NCBI GenBank assembly: GCA_016209905.1
Contig: JACQVG010000018.1
Coordinates: 1 to 40,079, forward strand
Direction of reading: 5' to 3'
Length of the DNA stretch: 40,079 nt
From: Gemmatimonadota bacterium
GTDB lineage: Bacteria > Gemmatimonadota > Gemmatimonadetes > Gemmatimonadales > JACORV01
Shown: in pieces, positions 1-7,613 of the stretch
Layout of the letters: each line of letters starts with the position of its first letter
Numbering within the stretch: position 1 is the first letter of the stretch
The notes under the pieces: generated by a model
What the model saw: only the letters and a program-made list of their open reading frames with translations
The model's database searches: none
What the model was told of the DNA's origin: nothing
Translations under genes and position numbers: made by a program

Positions 1-165
1 AAAAAGGCCGGCTTCCGCATCGCCCGCCAGGGCAAGCACATCGTGATGACGGACGGTGTGCGTATCCTCACGATCCCGCGCCACAATCCGATCAATGCGA
101 TCACTACGGGCGGCATCGTGCGCGACGCCAGCCTGAGCATCGAGCAATTCCGCCAGCTTCTCTAG
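1..165 (+). CDS. HicA-type toxin, C-terminal part (5' end outside window)
   Basis: Frame 1 is open from the first base to a TAG at 163-165 and gives about 54 residues. The pattern (K-K-x-GF, RQGKH, IPRHN, then IVRDASLSIEQFRQLL) is that of the HicA/YcfA mRNA interferase family, a small double-stranded-RNA-binding-like fold whose His lies in the first strand region (here RQGKHIVM). The start is outside the window, so a HicB partner may lie upstream; none follows it. The gene ends 12 bases before an attC site, the normal place for the gene of an integron cassette. Family call is from motif memory and the sequence is partial. Confidence 0.75.
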   Translation, partial: KKAGFRIARQGKHIVMTDGVRILTIPRHNPINAITTGGIVRDASLSIEQFRQLL

Positions 166-177
166 GACCGGGCTGCC

Positions 178-303
178 GTCTAACGTGAGCGGCATAAGCT
201 GCAGCGCGGCCGACGACTGGGCAAGTGAGTCGAGCGCGACCCCGCACGAGCCGCGCACCTGGGCATGACCGGCCGCGCTGGCAGCTTCATTCGCTTGTTA
301 GGC
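178..303 (+). mobile_element. Integron attC recombination site (126 bp)
   Basis: The site starts with an R'' box GTCTAAC (178-184, matching RYYYAAC) and ends with an R' box GTTAGGC (297-303, matching GTTRRRY); the two pair over 7 bp with one G-U. Inside, AGCG (188-191) pairs with CGCT (292-295), and a 17-bp stem forms from 196-212 against 270-279 plus 281-287, leaving G280 unpaired. Long imperfect self-complementarity with an extrahelical base is how attC sites are recognised as folded single strands. The apical loop is about 57 bases. It follows the HicA gene, as expected for a cassette. No integrase gene is in the window. Confidence 0.85.
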
Positions 304-600
304 GCCACCGGACAACTCGGGAGGCTCGGGTAGCTGAGCGTCGTGCCACACCGCAACCACCCAGACCGCGCGCCCCTGGGTGCGATAGAAGAATCGATAA
401 GGAGGCAGCACGACCTCGCGGTGAGGCAGGTCGGGGAACTCCGGGATGCGGCGCCCCGACGCAGCGTACCGCTCGAGTCGGCGCAGAGCCCTCTCGGCTC
501 GCTGCCGGAACCGTCGAGCCGCCAGTGGTCGGTCTTGGGCGATGTAGCCAACAGCCGCTACAAACTGCGCGCGGCCAGCCGGCGTGAACTGAACGCGCAC
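298..600 (-). CDS. ParE/RelE-superfamily toxin
   Basis: 100 residues from a GTG (600-598). The sequence has the compact ParE/RelE plan: N-terminal strand (VQFTPAGRAQF), helices with repeated Arg (RPLAARRFRQRAERALRRLE), then R-x-IPEFPD, a YRFFYR strand and a closing WVVAVWHD strand. This family inhibits gyrase (ParE) or cleaves mRNA on the ribosome (RelE); the sequence alone does not decide between them. The gene lies three bases after the antitoxin, so the two are co-transcribed and probably coupled. Its TAA stop falls inside the R' box of the attC site, so the module is inserted in reverse relative to the cassette direction. Confidence 0.8.
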   Translation of the reverse strand: MRVQFTPAGRAQFVAAVGYIAQDRPLAARRFRQRAERALRRLERYAASGRRIPEFPDLPHREVVLPPYRFFYRTQGRAVWVVAVWHDAQLPEPPELSGGA

Positions 601-603
601 GGG

Positions 604-879
604 CTAGGCCCGCTGAAGCAACTCGTCGGCCTCAGCCAGCACCGCGTCCAGGGCATGGCCGCGACCGGCCCGTATCTCTTTCTCTCCGCGTGCCAGCAAC
701 TTGAGAATCTGACGCTCGCGCTCACCCTGACGGTAGGCATCAATGCTCAGCAAGACGGCCGCCGCCCGACCGCGTTGAGTGACCACAAGCGGCTGCTTCG
801 AGCGGCCGACGCGCTTAAGGGTGCCCGCCGCATCCTGGCGGAGATCCGAAACCGGAATGATGTCGGGTACACGTGCCAA
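604..879 (-). CDS. Phd/YefM-family antitoxin
   Basis: 91 residues. The N-terminal half (IIPVSDLRQDAAGTLKRV, then PLVVTQRGRAAAVLLSIDAY) is the DNA-binding fold of Phd/YefM antitoxins; the charged C-terminal half (residues 50-91) would wrap the toxin. I chose the TTG at 879-877 because GAGGA precedes it by four bases and the protein aligns from MARVPDII; no better ATG exists nearby. Neutralises the downstream ParE-like toxin and, like its family, probably represses its own promoter. Three GTAC cores spaced 12 bp lie 18-45 bases upstream. Confidence 0.82.
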   Translation of the reverse strand: MARVPDIIPVSDLRQDAAGTLKRVGRSKQPLVVTQRGRAAAVLLSIDAYRQGERERQILKLLARGEKEIRAGRGHALDAVLAEADELLQRA

Positions 880-895
880 CGGGTCCTCGGGCTTT

Positions 896-924
896 GGTAC
901 AACCTAAGGTACTGTTGCTGGTAC
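896..924 (-). promoter_or_regulatory. Candidate YefM-type operator: three GTAC cores, 12-bp period
   Basis: GGTAC occurs at 896-900, 908-912 and 920-924, so the palindromic GTAC cores are exactly 12 bp apart, upstream of the antitoxin start. The E. coli YefM-YoeB operator is known to have palindromes with TGTACA cores about 12 bp centre to centre. The match of protein family, core and spacing suggests an autoregulatory operator. A fourth GTAC (867-870) lies inside the coding region. GTAC is only four bases, so the spacing is the main support. Confidence 0.55.
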
Positions 925-938
925 TGCCTGGCAAGGCC

Positions 939-1041
939 CCGGTGGTGCCTAACTAGTAATTGAACAGAACTATCTAGCACGCCGGTCGAGCATCTCCTCG
1001 CAACCTATCGCTCGCCAGAGCGTGGGCGAGAAGCGGTTCAA
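939..1041 (+). mobile_element. Decayed second attC site closing the toxin-antitoxin cassette
   Basis: GCCTAAC (947-953) fits an R'' box and is the exact complement of the R' box GTTAGGC at 297-303, which a cassette beginning at 298 requires of its own attC. The match extends: 939-953 is the reverse complement of 297-311 at 14 of 15 positions. Six bases on, TTGAAC (960-965) is complementary to GTTCAA (1036-1041), like L''/L' boxes, and CTCGCC (1011-1016) pairs with GGCGAG (1025-1030) inside. No GTTRRRY box follows, so the right end is lost or mutated. Confidence 0.45.
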
Positions 1042-1393
1042 CTCCCCGGCACCAACGAAGATGTGGCTGCGGCGGAGCGAACACCAGCCGGTGATAGACT
1101 GCACGAAATCGCGGTTCATCCGCAAGGCCGAGGCCCGGCGGTGGCGAAGGTACGGGTCGGCCATCGCGCCCCAGCCGGAGCTTCGACCGCATGAGGGTCA
1201 AGAGTTGCGGATTGAACCACGCGATGGTCCTTGAGGCCAAGCCTCTCCCGAACGATATTCGCTACGAGCACGTTGCCCTCCAAGCAGTCCCGGTTGTCTC
1301 GACCAGGACCGGGAATAGCCGACAGGACACGTGCTCTTCAACATTCACGTCCTACGCGGCAGCACGGATTCTCGAGAGGAGCATCATTCCGGA
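1042..1393. other. Region without a recognisable gene
   Basis: About 350 bases between the cassette remnant and the first permease. Short open frames exist on both strands (for example 1022-1234 forward and 974-1240 reverse), but none has a family motif or a convincing ribosome site. Local GC is lower than in the neighbouring genes. The region presumably holds the promoter of the permease operon, but I see no clear -35/-10 pair. Confidence 0.5.
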
Positions 1394-2644
1394 ATGCCGA
1401 TCGGCGACGCCTTCCTCCTCGCGCTGCGCGCGATCTGGGCCCACAAGCTCCGCTCGTTCTTCACCCTGCTCGGCATCATCGTCTCCGTGGCGTTCCTGGT
1501 GGCGGTGCTCGCGATCATCCACGGGATGAACGCCTACGTCCGCGAGAACATCGTCCAGGCGATCGCCGGCTCGAACACCTTCCAGGTCCGCCGCGATCCG
1601 CTGCTCTCCGGGTTCAACTTCGACGAGCTCGAGTGGCGGCGGATCGAGCGCCGCCCCGTCGTCTCGCGCGATGACGCCGAGGCGGTGGCGCGCGCGATCC
1701 CCGACGCCAGAGCGGTCGCGATCCAGACCGGCTTCCCGCCGCCGTTCTCGGAGGTCCGGTGGCACGGGCAGTCGGCGGACGGGGTCATCACCCTCGGTAT
1801 CACCCCCGCGTGGCACCGGATCCAGGAGCACCAGTTCGCCATGGGGCACGGCCTCAGCGACGTGGACGTCTCGCAGCGCCGGCCCGTCGCGGTGATCGGC
1901 TGGGACGTGTACACCCAGCTCATGGGCGAGCAGGTGCCGCCGGTCGGCCAACGGGTGCGCGTCAACGGCCACGAGGTCACGGTCGTCGGGGTCGTCGGCC
2001 ACCGCGGCACCGTGCTGGGCCAGTCGCGGGACAACATGATCCTCCTCCCCTTCCCGACCTTCGAGGGCTTCTTCGGGCGGCGCAAGACGACCGTCGTGTT
2101 CGTGAAGATGGCGGAGGTCGGCGAGCTCAGCGGGGCGATGGCGCGCGCCGAGCAGGCGATGCGGGTCCGGCACCGCCTGCGGCCCATGCAGGAGAACGAC
2201 TTCACCATCGAGGCGTCGGACGCGCTGGTGGGGTTCTGGACCCGGCTCACGTCCCTGCTGTTCGCGATCATCCCGAGCGTGGTCGTCATCGGCGTGCTGG
2301 TGGGCGGGATCGTGATCATGAACATCATGCTCATGACCGTGAACGAGCGCACCCACGAGATCGGGATCCGCAAGTCCCTCGGCGCGCGCGCGCGCGACAT
2401 CCGGCGGCAGTTCCTGATCGAGTCCGCCACGATGGCGCTGATGGGCGGGGCGATGGGCGTCCTGGCCGGGACGCTCTTCGCCTCGCTGATCGCGACCGTG
2501 ACCCCGCTGCCCGCGAGGGTGAGCCTGACCTCCGTGCTCGGCGCCCTCGCCCTGGGAGCGGCGGTGGGGATCGTCTTCGGCGTCGTGCCGGCCGCGCGGG
2601 CGGCGCGGCTCGACCCCGTCGTGGCGCTGCGGGCGGAGACGTGA
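1394..2644 (+). CDS. ABC transporter permease, MacB/FtsX type (first of pair)
   Basis: 416 residues from the ATG at 1394 (a longer frame opens at 1331, but its extra N-terminus is atypical; GAGAGGAG lies 12 bases before the chosen ATG). Layout is the MacB plan: one N-terminal membrane helix after ALRAIWAHKLRSFFTLLGII, a long periplasmic MacB_PCD domain (about residues 45-270), then three helices in the FtsX domain with the family marker NERTHEIGIRKSLGAR and a closing RAARLDPVVALR. Such permeases couple ATP hydrolysis to periplasmic conformational work, usually export or lipoprotein/envelope traffic. The stop overlaps the next start (GTGA). No ATPase subunit is encoded beside it. Confidence 0.9.
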   Translation: MPIGDAFLLALRAIWAHKLRSFFTLLGIIVSVAFLVAVLAIIHGMNAYVRENIVQAIAGSNTFQVRRDPLLSGFNFDELEWRRIERRPVVSRDDAEAVARAIPDARAVAIQTGFPPPFSEVRWHGQSADGVITLGITPAWHRIQEHQFAMGHGLSDVDVSQRRPVAVIGWDVYTQLMGEQVPPVGQRVRVNGHEVTVVGVVGHRGTVLGQSRDNMILLPFPTFEGFFGRRKTTVVFVKMAEVGELSGAMARAEQAMRVRHRLRPMQENDFTIEASDALVGFWTRLTSLLFAIIPSVVVIGVLVGGIVIMNIMLMTVNERTHEIGIRKSLGARARDIRRQFLIESATMALMGGAMGVLAGTLFASLIATVTPLPARVSLTSVLGALALGAAVGIVFGVVPAARAARLDPVVALRAET

Positions 2645-3888
2645 ACGGCCTGCACCGGCTCCGGCTCGCCGCCGAGGGCGTAGTGATCGCCCTCGACGCC
2701 ATGCGCTCCAACAAGCTGCGCTCGGCGCTCACGATCCTCGGCGTGCTGATCGGCGTGACGACGGTGATGACCATGGCAGCGCTGATCCAGGGGATCAACG
2801 ACGACATCACCTCGCAGATCGAGAACGCGGGGCCGACGACTTTCTACGTCGTCTGGTGGTGGAACGGGGGCCTCCAGGTCGGGCGGCCGCCCGCCGAAAT
2901 CCGCCTGCGCCCGTACCTCGTCAAGGCGGAGGCCGACGCCCTCGAACAGCTGCCGGAGATCGAGTACACGGCGATGTACGGGTTCACCAACCAGCGGGTC
3001 AGCTACAAGGGCGACCAGACCCGGCCGATCACCATCTACGGCGGGAGCCGCCACGGCCTGGAGATTGACGGCGGGGTCATGGTGGCCGGACGCCAGTTCA
3101 CGCGCGACGAGGAGCTGGTGGGCGCGCCGGTCGTGGTGCTGTACGAGGAGGTGGCCGACCGGCTCTTCGGTCCCTCGATCCCGCTCGGCAAGGTCGTCCA
3201 GATCGGCACGCGCGGCTACCGCGTGATCGGCATCTACCGACGACCCGACAACCTCTTCGCCTCCGACGGACAGAGCGAAGCCGCCGTCATTCCGTTCCAG
3301 AGCCTGCGCCACAACTTTAGGTTCCCGGAGGAGCAGAACTCGATCGTCGCGAAGCCGAAGCCGGGCGTCCCCGTGTTCCGGGCGCAGGACGCGGTGACGC
3401 GGGAGCTGCGCCGGGTGCGCAACATCCCCGTCGGCGCCCCGAACACGTTCGACATCGTGACCCAGGCGCAGGTGCTCGACACGTGGAACAAACTCACCAG
3501 CGTGTTCTTCCTGGTCATGCTGGTGCTGGCCGGCGTGTCGCTGATGGTCGGCGGCATCGGCGTGACCGCGATCATGATGGTCTCCGTCACCGAGCGCACC
3601 CGCGAGATCGGCCTGCGCAAGGCGCTCGGGGCGCGGCGGCTGGATATCCTGTGGCAGTTCCTGGTGGAGGCGGCGACGCTGACGGCTCTGGGCGGCACGG
3701 CGGGCCTGGTCTTGGGCGGCGCCGTCGCCGCGACGGTCGCGCGGCTCACGCCGATCCCCGCCCAGGTGCCGCTCTGGTCGGTGGTGGCCGCCGTCGGCGC
3801 CAGCGTCGCCGTGGGGGTCGGGTTCGGCATCTTCCCCGCCAATCGGGCCGCGAGGCTGGACCCGATCGAGGCGCTGCGCTATGAGTGA
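2641..3888 (+). CDS. ABC transporter permease, MacB/FtsX type (second of pair)
   Basis: 415 residues from the GTG at 2641, which overlaps the previous TGA by four bases, so translation is coupled. Same architecture: first helix after ALDAMRSNKLRSALTILGVL, periplasmic domain to about residue 285, FtsX helices with VTERTREIGLRKALGARR and a final NRAARLDPIEALRYE. The two proteins share motifs but are clearly different sequences, so they probably form a heterodimer on one ATPase dimer. With the ATPase missing nearby, the substrate cannot be inferred. Confidence 0.9.
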   Translation: MNGLHRLRLAAEGVVIALDAMRSNKLRSALTILGVLIGVTTVMTMAALIQGINDDITSQIENAGPTTFYVVWWWNGGLQVGRPPAEIRLRPYLVKAEADALEQLPEIEYTAMYGFTNQRVSYKGDQTRPITIYGGSRHGLEIDGGVMVAGRQFTRDEELVGAPVVVLYEEVADRLFGPSIPLGKVVQIGTRGYRVIGIYRRPDNLFASDGQSEAAVIPFQSLRHNFRFPEEQNSIVAKPKPGVPVFRAQDAVTRELRRVRNIPVGAPNTFDIVTQAQVLDTWNKLTSVFFLVMLVLAGVSLMVGGIGVTAIMMVSVTERTREIGLRKALGARRLDILWQFLVEAATLTALGGTAGLVLGGAVAATVARLTPIPAQVPLWSVVAAVGASVAVGVGFGIFPANRAARLDPIEALRYE

Positions 3889-3897
3889 GGGAGGCCC

Positions 3898-4614
3898 GTG
3901 AAGCTCGATCTCTTGGCCATCGCCGCCCACCCCGATGACGCGGAGCTGACCTGCGGCGGCACCCTCGCCGCCGCCGCGCGGCAGGGTTACCGCGTCGGCA
4001 TCCTCGACCTCGTCGCCGGCGAGGCGGGCACGCGGGGCTCGGCGCCGACGCGCGCCCGGGAGGCCGCCCGGGCGGCACGCGCCCTCGGCGTACGGATGCG
4101 CGACAACGCCGGCCTCACGGACGCCCATCTCTTCAACACGGACGCCGCCCGGCGCCTCGTCGTCGGCTGGATCAGACGGCTCCGCCCGCGAACCGTCATC
4201 CTTCCCTTCCCCGTGGGCCGCCACCCCGACCACCGCGTCGCCTCGGAGCTCGGCCGCGACGCCTGTTACCTCGCCGGCCTCGCGAAGCTCGACGCGCCCG
4301 GCAAGCCGCACCGCCCGGCCAAGCTCCTCTACGCCCTGGCCTACCGCGAGGACCCGGTGAAACCCACGTTCGTCGTGGACGTCTCGGCCACGTTCGCCGC
4401 CAAGATGCGTGCCATCCGCTGCTATGCGTCGCAGTTCGAGGGCGCTCACACGGCGGGCGAGATCTTCCCCACGGGCCAGCACCTCTACGACCTGATCGTG
4501 ACCCAGTCGGCCCACTACGGGTCGCTGATCCGGGCGAGGTACGGGGAGCCGTTCTTCACCTACGAAACCGTGGCGATCAGGGACGTCGTCGCGATGGAAG
4601 TCCGGTCGCTCTGA
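3898..4614 (+). CDS. bshB1: PIG-L deacetylase, BshB1-like
   Basis: 238 residues from a GTG with GGAGG just upstream. The zinc site of the LmbE/PIG-L family is visible: AHPDDAE at residues 10-16 and HPDH near residue 104. The signature D-L-V-A-G-E-A-G-T-R-G followed by R-x-x-E-A-x-x-A-A-x-x-L-G is closest to BshB1, which removes acetate from GlcNAc-malate in bacillithiol synthesis in the cytoplasm. No bshA or bshC lies in the window, so a role in another N-acetyl-sugar pathway remains possible. It follows the permease pair by nine bases. Confidence 0.82.
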   Translation: MKLDLLAIAAHPDDAELTCGGTLAAAARQGYRVGILDLVAGEAGTRGSAPTRAREAARAARALGVRMRDNAGLTDAHLFNTDAARRLVVGWIRRLRPRTVILPFPVGRHPDHRVASELGRDACYLAGLAKLDAPGKPHRPAKLLYALAYREDPVKPTFVVDVSATFAAKMRAIRCYASQFEGAHTAGEIFPTGQHLYDLIVTQSAHYGSLIRARYGEPFFTYETVAIRDVVAMEVRSL

Positions 4615-4655
4615 ATCGTCGGGACGCGAGGTCGCCACCCCGCCGTTCGGTGAGA

Positions 4656-4661
4656 TAGATT
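4656..4661 (+). promoter_or_regulatory. Candidate -10 box of the cysteine desulfurase gene
   Basis: TAGATT ends nine bases before the ATG at 4671. A start site about seven bases downstream would leave a leader of only about three bases, and no Shine-Dalgarno sequence is visible before the ATG, so the message may be almost leaderless. No good -35 is seen. Confidence 0.35.
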
Positions 4662-4670
4662 ACGGCCGTC

Positions 4671-5870
4671 ATGCCCGATCGCCTCTATCTCGACCACGCC
4701 GCCACCACGCCGGTCCGGCCGGAGGCGCGCGACGCGATGCTCCCGTTCCTCGGGGACGCCGCGTTCGGCAACCCGTCTTCCGGCCACGCGTTCGGCCGCG
4801 CGGCGCGCGCCGGCCTGGAGAACGCGCGGCAGCAACTCGCCGCCGCGCTCGGAGTCCGAGCCCCCGACGTCATCTTCACGTCCGGCGGCACCGAGGCCGA
4901 CAACCTAGCCGTCCTCGGCGCCGTGCTGGCCGCCCGCCCTTCGCTCGGCGGCGGAGGCGCCGCCCACCTCGTCTCCTCCCCGACGGAGCACAAGGCGATC
5001 CTGGGCGCGCTCCACGAGGCCGAGCGCCACGGCGCGAGGGTGACGTTCCTGCCGGTGAACGCGACCGGTCTCGTGGACCTCGCGGCTCTCGACGACCTGC
5101 TCGCCGGCCGGGCACCGGGCGGCAGGCCGACGCTCGTGTCGGTCATGTGGGTCAACAACGAGGTCGGCACGGTGCAGCCGGTGCGCGCGATTGCGGACCG
5201 GTGCGCTGCGGCCGGCGTGCCCTTTCACACCGACGCGGTGCAGGCCTTCGGCAAGCTCGCGGTGAACCTGGCCGCCGTGCCCGTGAGCGCCGCGTCGCTC
5301 TCGGCGCACAAGATCGGAGGTCCGAAAGGGATCGGCGCGCTGGTGGTGCGCGATCGCCGGGCCGTCGGCCCGATCCTCCACGGCGGCGGGCAGCAGGGCG
5401 GCCTGCGCCCGGGGACGGAGAACGTGCCGGGGGCGGTCGGCTTCGGGGTGGCGGCCGAGCTGGCGGCCGGGGAGCAGCCGGAGACTCACGCGCGGCTGGG
5501 CGCGATGCGCGACGCGCTGGAGACGGCGCTGCGGGAGCGGCTGCCCGACCTGGTGGTGCACGGGGCCGGGGCGGAGCGCGGACCCAACATTCTGAACGTC
5601 AGCGCGCCCGAGACCGACTCGGAGGCGATGCTCATGCACCTCGACCTCGCGGGGCTCGCCTGCGCCTCGGGCTCCGCCTGTACGACCGGCGTCGTAGAGC
5701 CCTCGCACGTGTTGACGGCCATGGGCGTGCCGCGCGACCTCGCCGTCGGCGCGGTCCGCCTCTCGCTCGGCGCGCTGTCCTCGCCCGACCGGGTCCCGCA
5801 GATCGCGGACGCGTTCGCGGGCGTCGTGGCAAAGGTCCGCCGACTGCGCTCGGTCCTGGCGCGGGCCTGA
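4671..5870 (+). CDS. iscS: Cysteine desulfurase (IscS/NifS family)
   Basis: 399 residues, normal family length. Class V aminotransferase fold using PLP: SGGTEADN at 71-78, HTDAVQ at 186-191, the Schiff-base lysine K214 in SAHKIGGPKG, and the persulfide cysteine C337 in ASGSACTTG. It takes sulfur from L-cysteine and passes it on as a persulfide. The next gene encodes MnmA, a tRNA thiolase that needs exactly this sulfur, so the pair likely serves tRNA 2-thiouridine synthesis; iron-sulfur assembly is also possible since no iscU is nearby. NifS- or SufS-like naming cannot be separated with certainty. Confidence 0.93.
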   Translation: MPDRLYLDHAATTPVRPEARDAMLPFLGDAAFGNPSSGHAFGRAARAGLENARQQLAAALGVRAPDVIFTSGGTEADNLAVLGAVLAARPSLGGGGAAHLVSSPTEHKAILGALHEAERHGARVTFLPVNATGLVDLAALDDLLAGRAPGGRPTLVSVMWVNNEVGTVQPVRAIADRCAAAGVPFHTDAVQAFGKLAVNLAAVPVSAASLSAHKIGGPKGIGALVVRDRRAVGPILHGGGQQGGLRPGTENVPGAVGFGVAAELAAGEQPETHARLGAMRDALETALRERLPDLVVHGAGAERGPNILNVSAPETDSEAMLMHLDLAGLACASGSACTTGVVEPSHVLTAMGVPRDLAVGAVRLSLGALSSPDRVPQIADAFAGVVAKVRRLRSVLARA

Positions 5871-5916
5871 AGCTGTGCCGCTCCCCCGCTGACGCCCCCG
5901 GCCCGATGGCCTCCTG

Positions 5917-6975
5917 ATGGCTCCCCGCGTCCTGGTCGCCATGTCCGGCGGCGTGGATTCGTCCGTGGCGGCGGCCCTCCTCGTCGAGGCGGGCTTCGAC
6001 GTCGTGGGCGTCACGATGAAGCTCTTCTGCTACGCCCGCACGCCGGTTCCCGACCGGCCGTGCTGCTCCCTCGACTCGATCCTAGACGCGCGCGCGGTCG
6101 CCGAGCGCCTCGGCGTTCCCCACTACACGCTCAACTTCGAGGATCGCTTCGGGCGGGACGTGATCGAGAACTTCGTGGCCGAGTACGCTCGCGGCCGGAC
6201 ACCGATCCCGTGCGTGCGCTGCAACGCGTTCACGAAGTTCTCCGACTTGCTGGCGCACGCCGATGCCCTCGGCTGCGAGGCGCTCGCCACCGGCCACTAC
6301 GCGCGAGCGGAGCAGGGCTCGCTCTACCGCGCGCTCGACCGCGCCAAGGATCAGTCCTACTTCCTGTGGGGCGTGCGGCGCGAGGTCGTTCCCAGTTTGC
6401 TCACGCCGGTGGGCTCACGGACCAAGGAGCAGACTCGGGGCGTCGCGCGCCGCCTCGGGCTGGTCACGGCGGAGAAGGTCGAGAGCCAGGAGATCTGCTT
6501 CGTGCCGACCGGCGACTACGTGAGCGTCCTGGAAGAGCGCCTGCCCGCGGGCGCGGCGGCCCTCGCGCCGGGGCCGATCGTCACGACCCGCGGCGAGACG
6601 ATCGGGGAGCACGCCGGCTTTGCGCGCTACACCGTCGGCCAGCGGCGCGGCCTCCCCGGCGGCTCGTCCCGGCCGCGCTTCGTCGTGGCGATCCGGCCGG
6701 AGACGCGAGAAGTGGTGGTCGGCTCCGCCGACGACCTCGACCGCTGGGATGTCGAATTGCGCGAGCTCAACTGGCTCGCCGATCCGTTGGCCGCGGGCGA
6801 GGAGTGCGAGGTCCAGGTGCGCAGCCACGCGCGGGCGGTTCGCGCCGAAGTGCAAGCCGTCAGCGCCGAGGCAATATCGCTCGGGCTGCGTGAGCCGGCG
6901 CGCGCCGTCGCACCGGGCCAGAGCGGGGCTCTCTACCGCGGCGACCGCCTCCTGGGCGGCGGCGTCATCGCGTAG
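5917..6975 (+). CDS. mnmA: tRNA-specific 2-thiouridylase MnmA
   Basis: 352 residues. The PP-loop SGGVDSS (10-16) binds ATP to adenylate U34 of Lys, Glu and Gln tRNAs. The nucleophile aligned with E. coli Cys102 is C102 in VRCNAFTKF, and the persulfide-bearing Cys aligned with E. coli Cys199 is C194 in QEICFV; ATGHYAR and YTVGQRRG are also typical. Works in the cytoplasm. It lies 46 bases after the desulfurase gene, its probable sulfur donor. Confidence 0.95.
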   Translation: MAPRVLVAMSGGVDSSVAAALLVEAGFDVVGVTMKLFCYARTPVPDRPCCSLDSILDARAVAERLGVPHYTLNFEDRFGRDVIENFVAEYARGRTPIPCVRCNAFTKFSDLLAHADALGCEALATGHYARAEQGSLYRALDRAKDQSYFLWGVRREVVPSLLTPVGSRTKEQTRGVARRLGLVTAEKVESQEICFVPTGDYVSVLEERLPAGAAALAPGPIVTTRGETIGEHAGFARYTVGQRRGLPGGSSRPRFVVAIRPETREVVVGSADDLDRWDVELRELNWLADPLAAGEECEVQVRSHARAVRAEVQAVSAEAISLGLREPARAVAPGQSGALYRGDRLLGGGVIA

Positions 6976-6980
6976 CGGGC

Positions 6981-7484
6981 ATGGAAGTCATCCTGATCCG
7001 GCACGCGAAGGCCGGAGCCCGAGACCCCAACACCTGGCCCGACGACGACGACCGTCCGCTGACCTCCCAGGGGCGCAGCGAGCAGCGCGCGGCGGCGAGG
7101 GCGATGAAGAAGATGGGGATCAAGTTCGACTTCCTCGTGACGAGCCCGCTCGCGCGCGCCAGGCAAACGGCCGAGATCGTGGCCGCAGTCTATGGCTGGG
7201 TGGAGCCGCCCCAGCAAGCCGACCAGCTCGGCCACGGCTGCTCGGTGCCGGCCGTGATCAAGCTCCTCGCCAAATTCCCCCCCGACGTGCGGGTGGCCCT
7301 CGTCGGCCACGAGCCGGACTTCTCCTCCCTCGCCGCCGCGCTGATCAGCCATTCGGGCCATGTCGGCATCACCCTCAAGAAAAGCGGCGTCGTCGGGATC
7401 GAGTTCGACGGGGCGGCCGCGGCCGGCGCCGGGACGCTGATGTACCACCTCAAACCGAGCCAGCTCAGGGCCGTGGGCCGGTAG
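6981..7484 (+). CDS. sixA: SixA-like phosphohistidine phosphatase
   Basis: 167 residues, the short form of the histidine phosphatase superfamily. The catalytic motif is IRHAKAG (His8), with TSPLARARQTAE (second Arg) and the late catalytic GHEPDFS. SixA removes phosphate from histidine of HPt or phosphotransfer proteins. It starts five bases after mnmA and is probably in the same transcript, though no functional link is obvious. A substrate other than phosphohistidine cannot be ruled out. Confidence 0.85.
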   Translation: MEVILIRHAKAGARDPNTWPDDDDRPLTSQGRSEQRAAARAMKKMGIKFDFLVTSPLARARQTAEIVAAVYGWVEPPQQADQLGHGCSVPAVIKLLAKFPPDVRVALVGHEPDFSSLAAALISHSGHVGITLKKSGVVGIEFDGAAAAGAGTLMYHLKPSQLRAVGR

Positions 7485-7558
7485 GCGCGCGTCGGGCCCC
7501 CCCCGCCCCCGGGCGGAAGCGCCTGCCGCGTGGTGCACCGCTCGCTCCAGGAAAGCGA

Positions 7559-7583
7559 AGGCGCCCCGCTGTAGGGGGCGCCT
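7559..7583. terminator. Bidirectional hairpin between convergent genes
   Basis: AGGCGCCCC (7559-7567) and GGGGCGCCT (7575-7583) form a perfect 9-bp stem with a 7-base loop between the convergent sixA and cupredoxin genes. No long T-run follows on either strand. Confidence 0.6.
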
Positions 7584-7613
7584 CGTCACTCGACTGGCTA
7601 GGCCGCCGCTCGG

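Noticed and set aside
1022-1240. Overlapping small frames on both strands
   Set aside because: No family motif, no ribosome site, and they overlap the decayed attC region; kept as gene-free sequence.
1534-4638. 1034-codon open frame on the reverse strand
   Set aside because: Lies antisense to the two permeases and the deacetylase; composition is the Arg/Asp/His-rich pattern of a GC-rich shadow frame with no domain.
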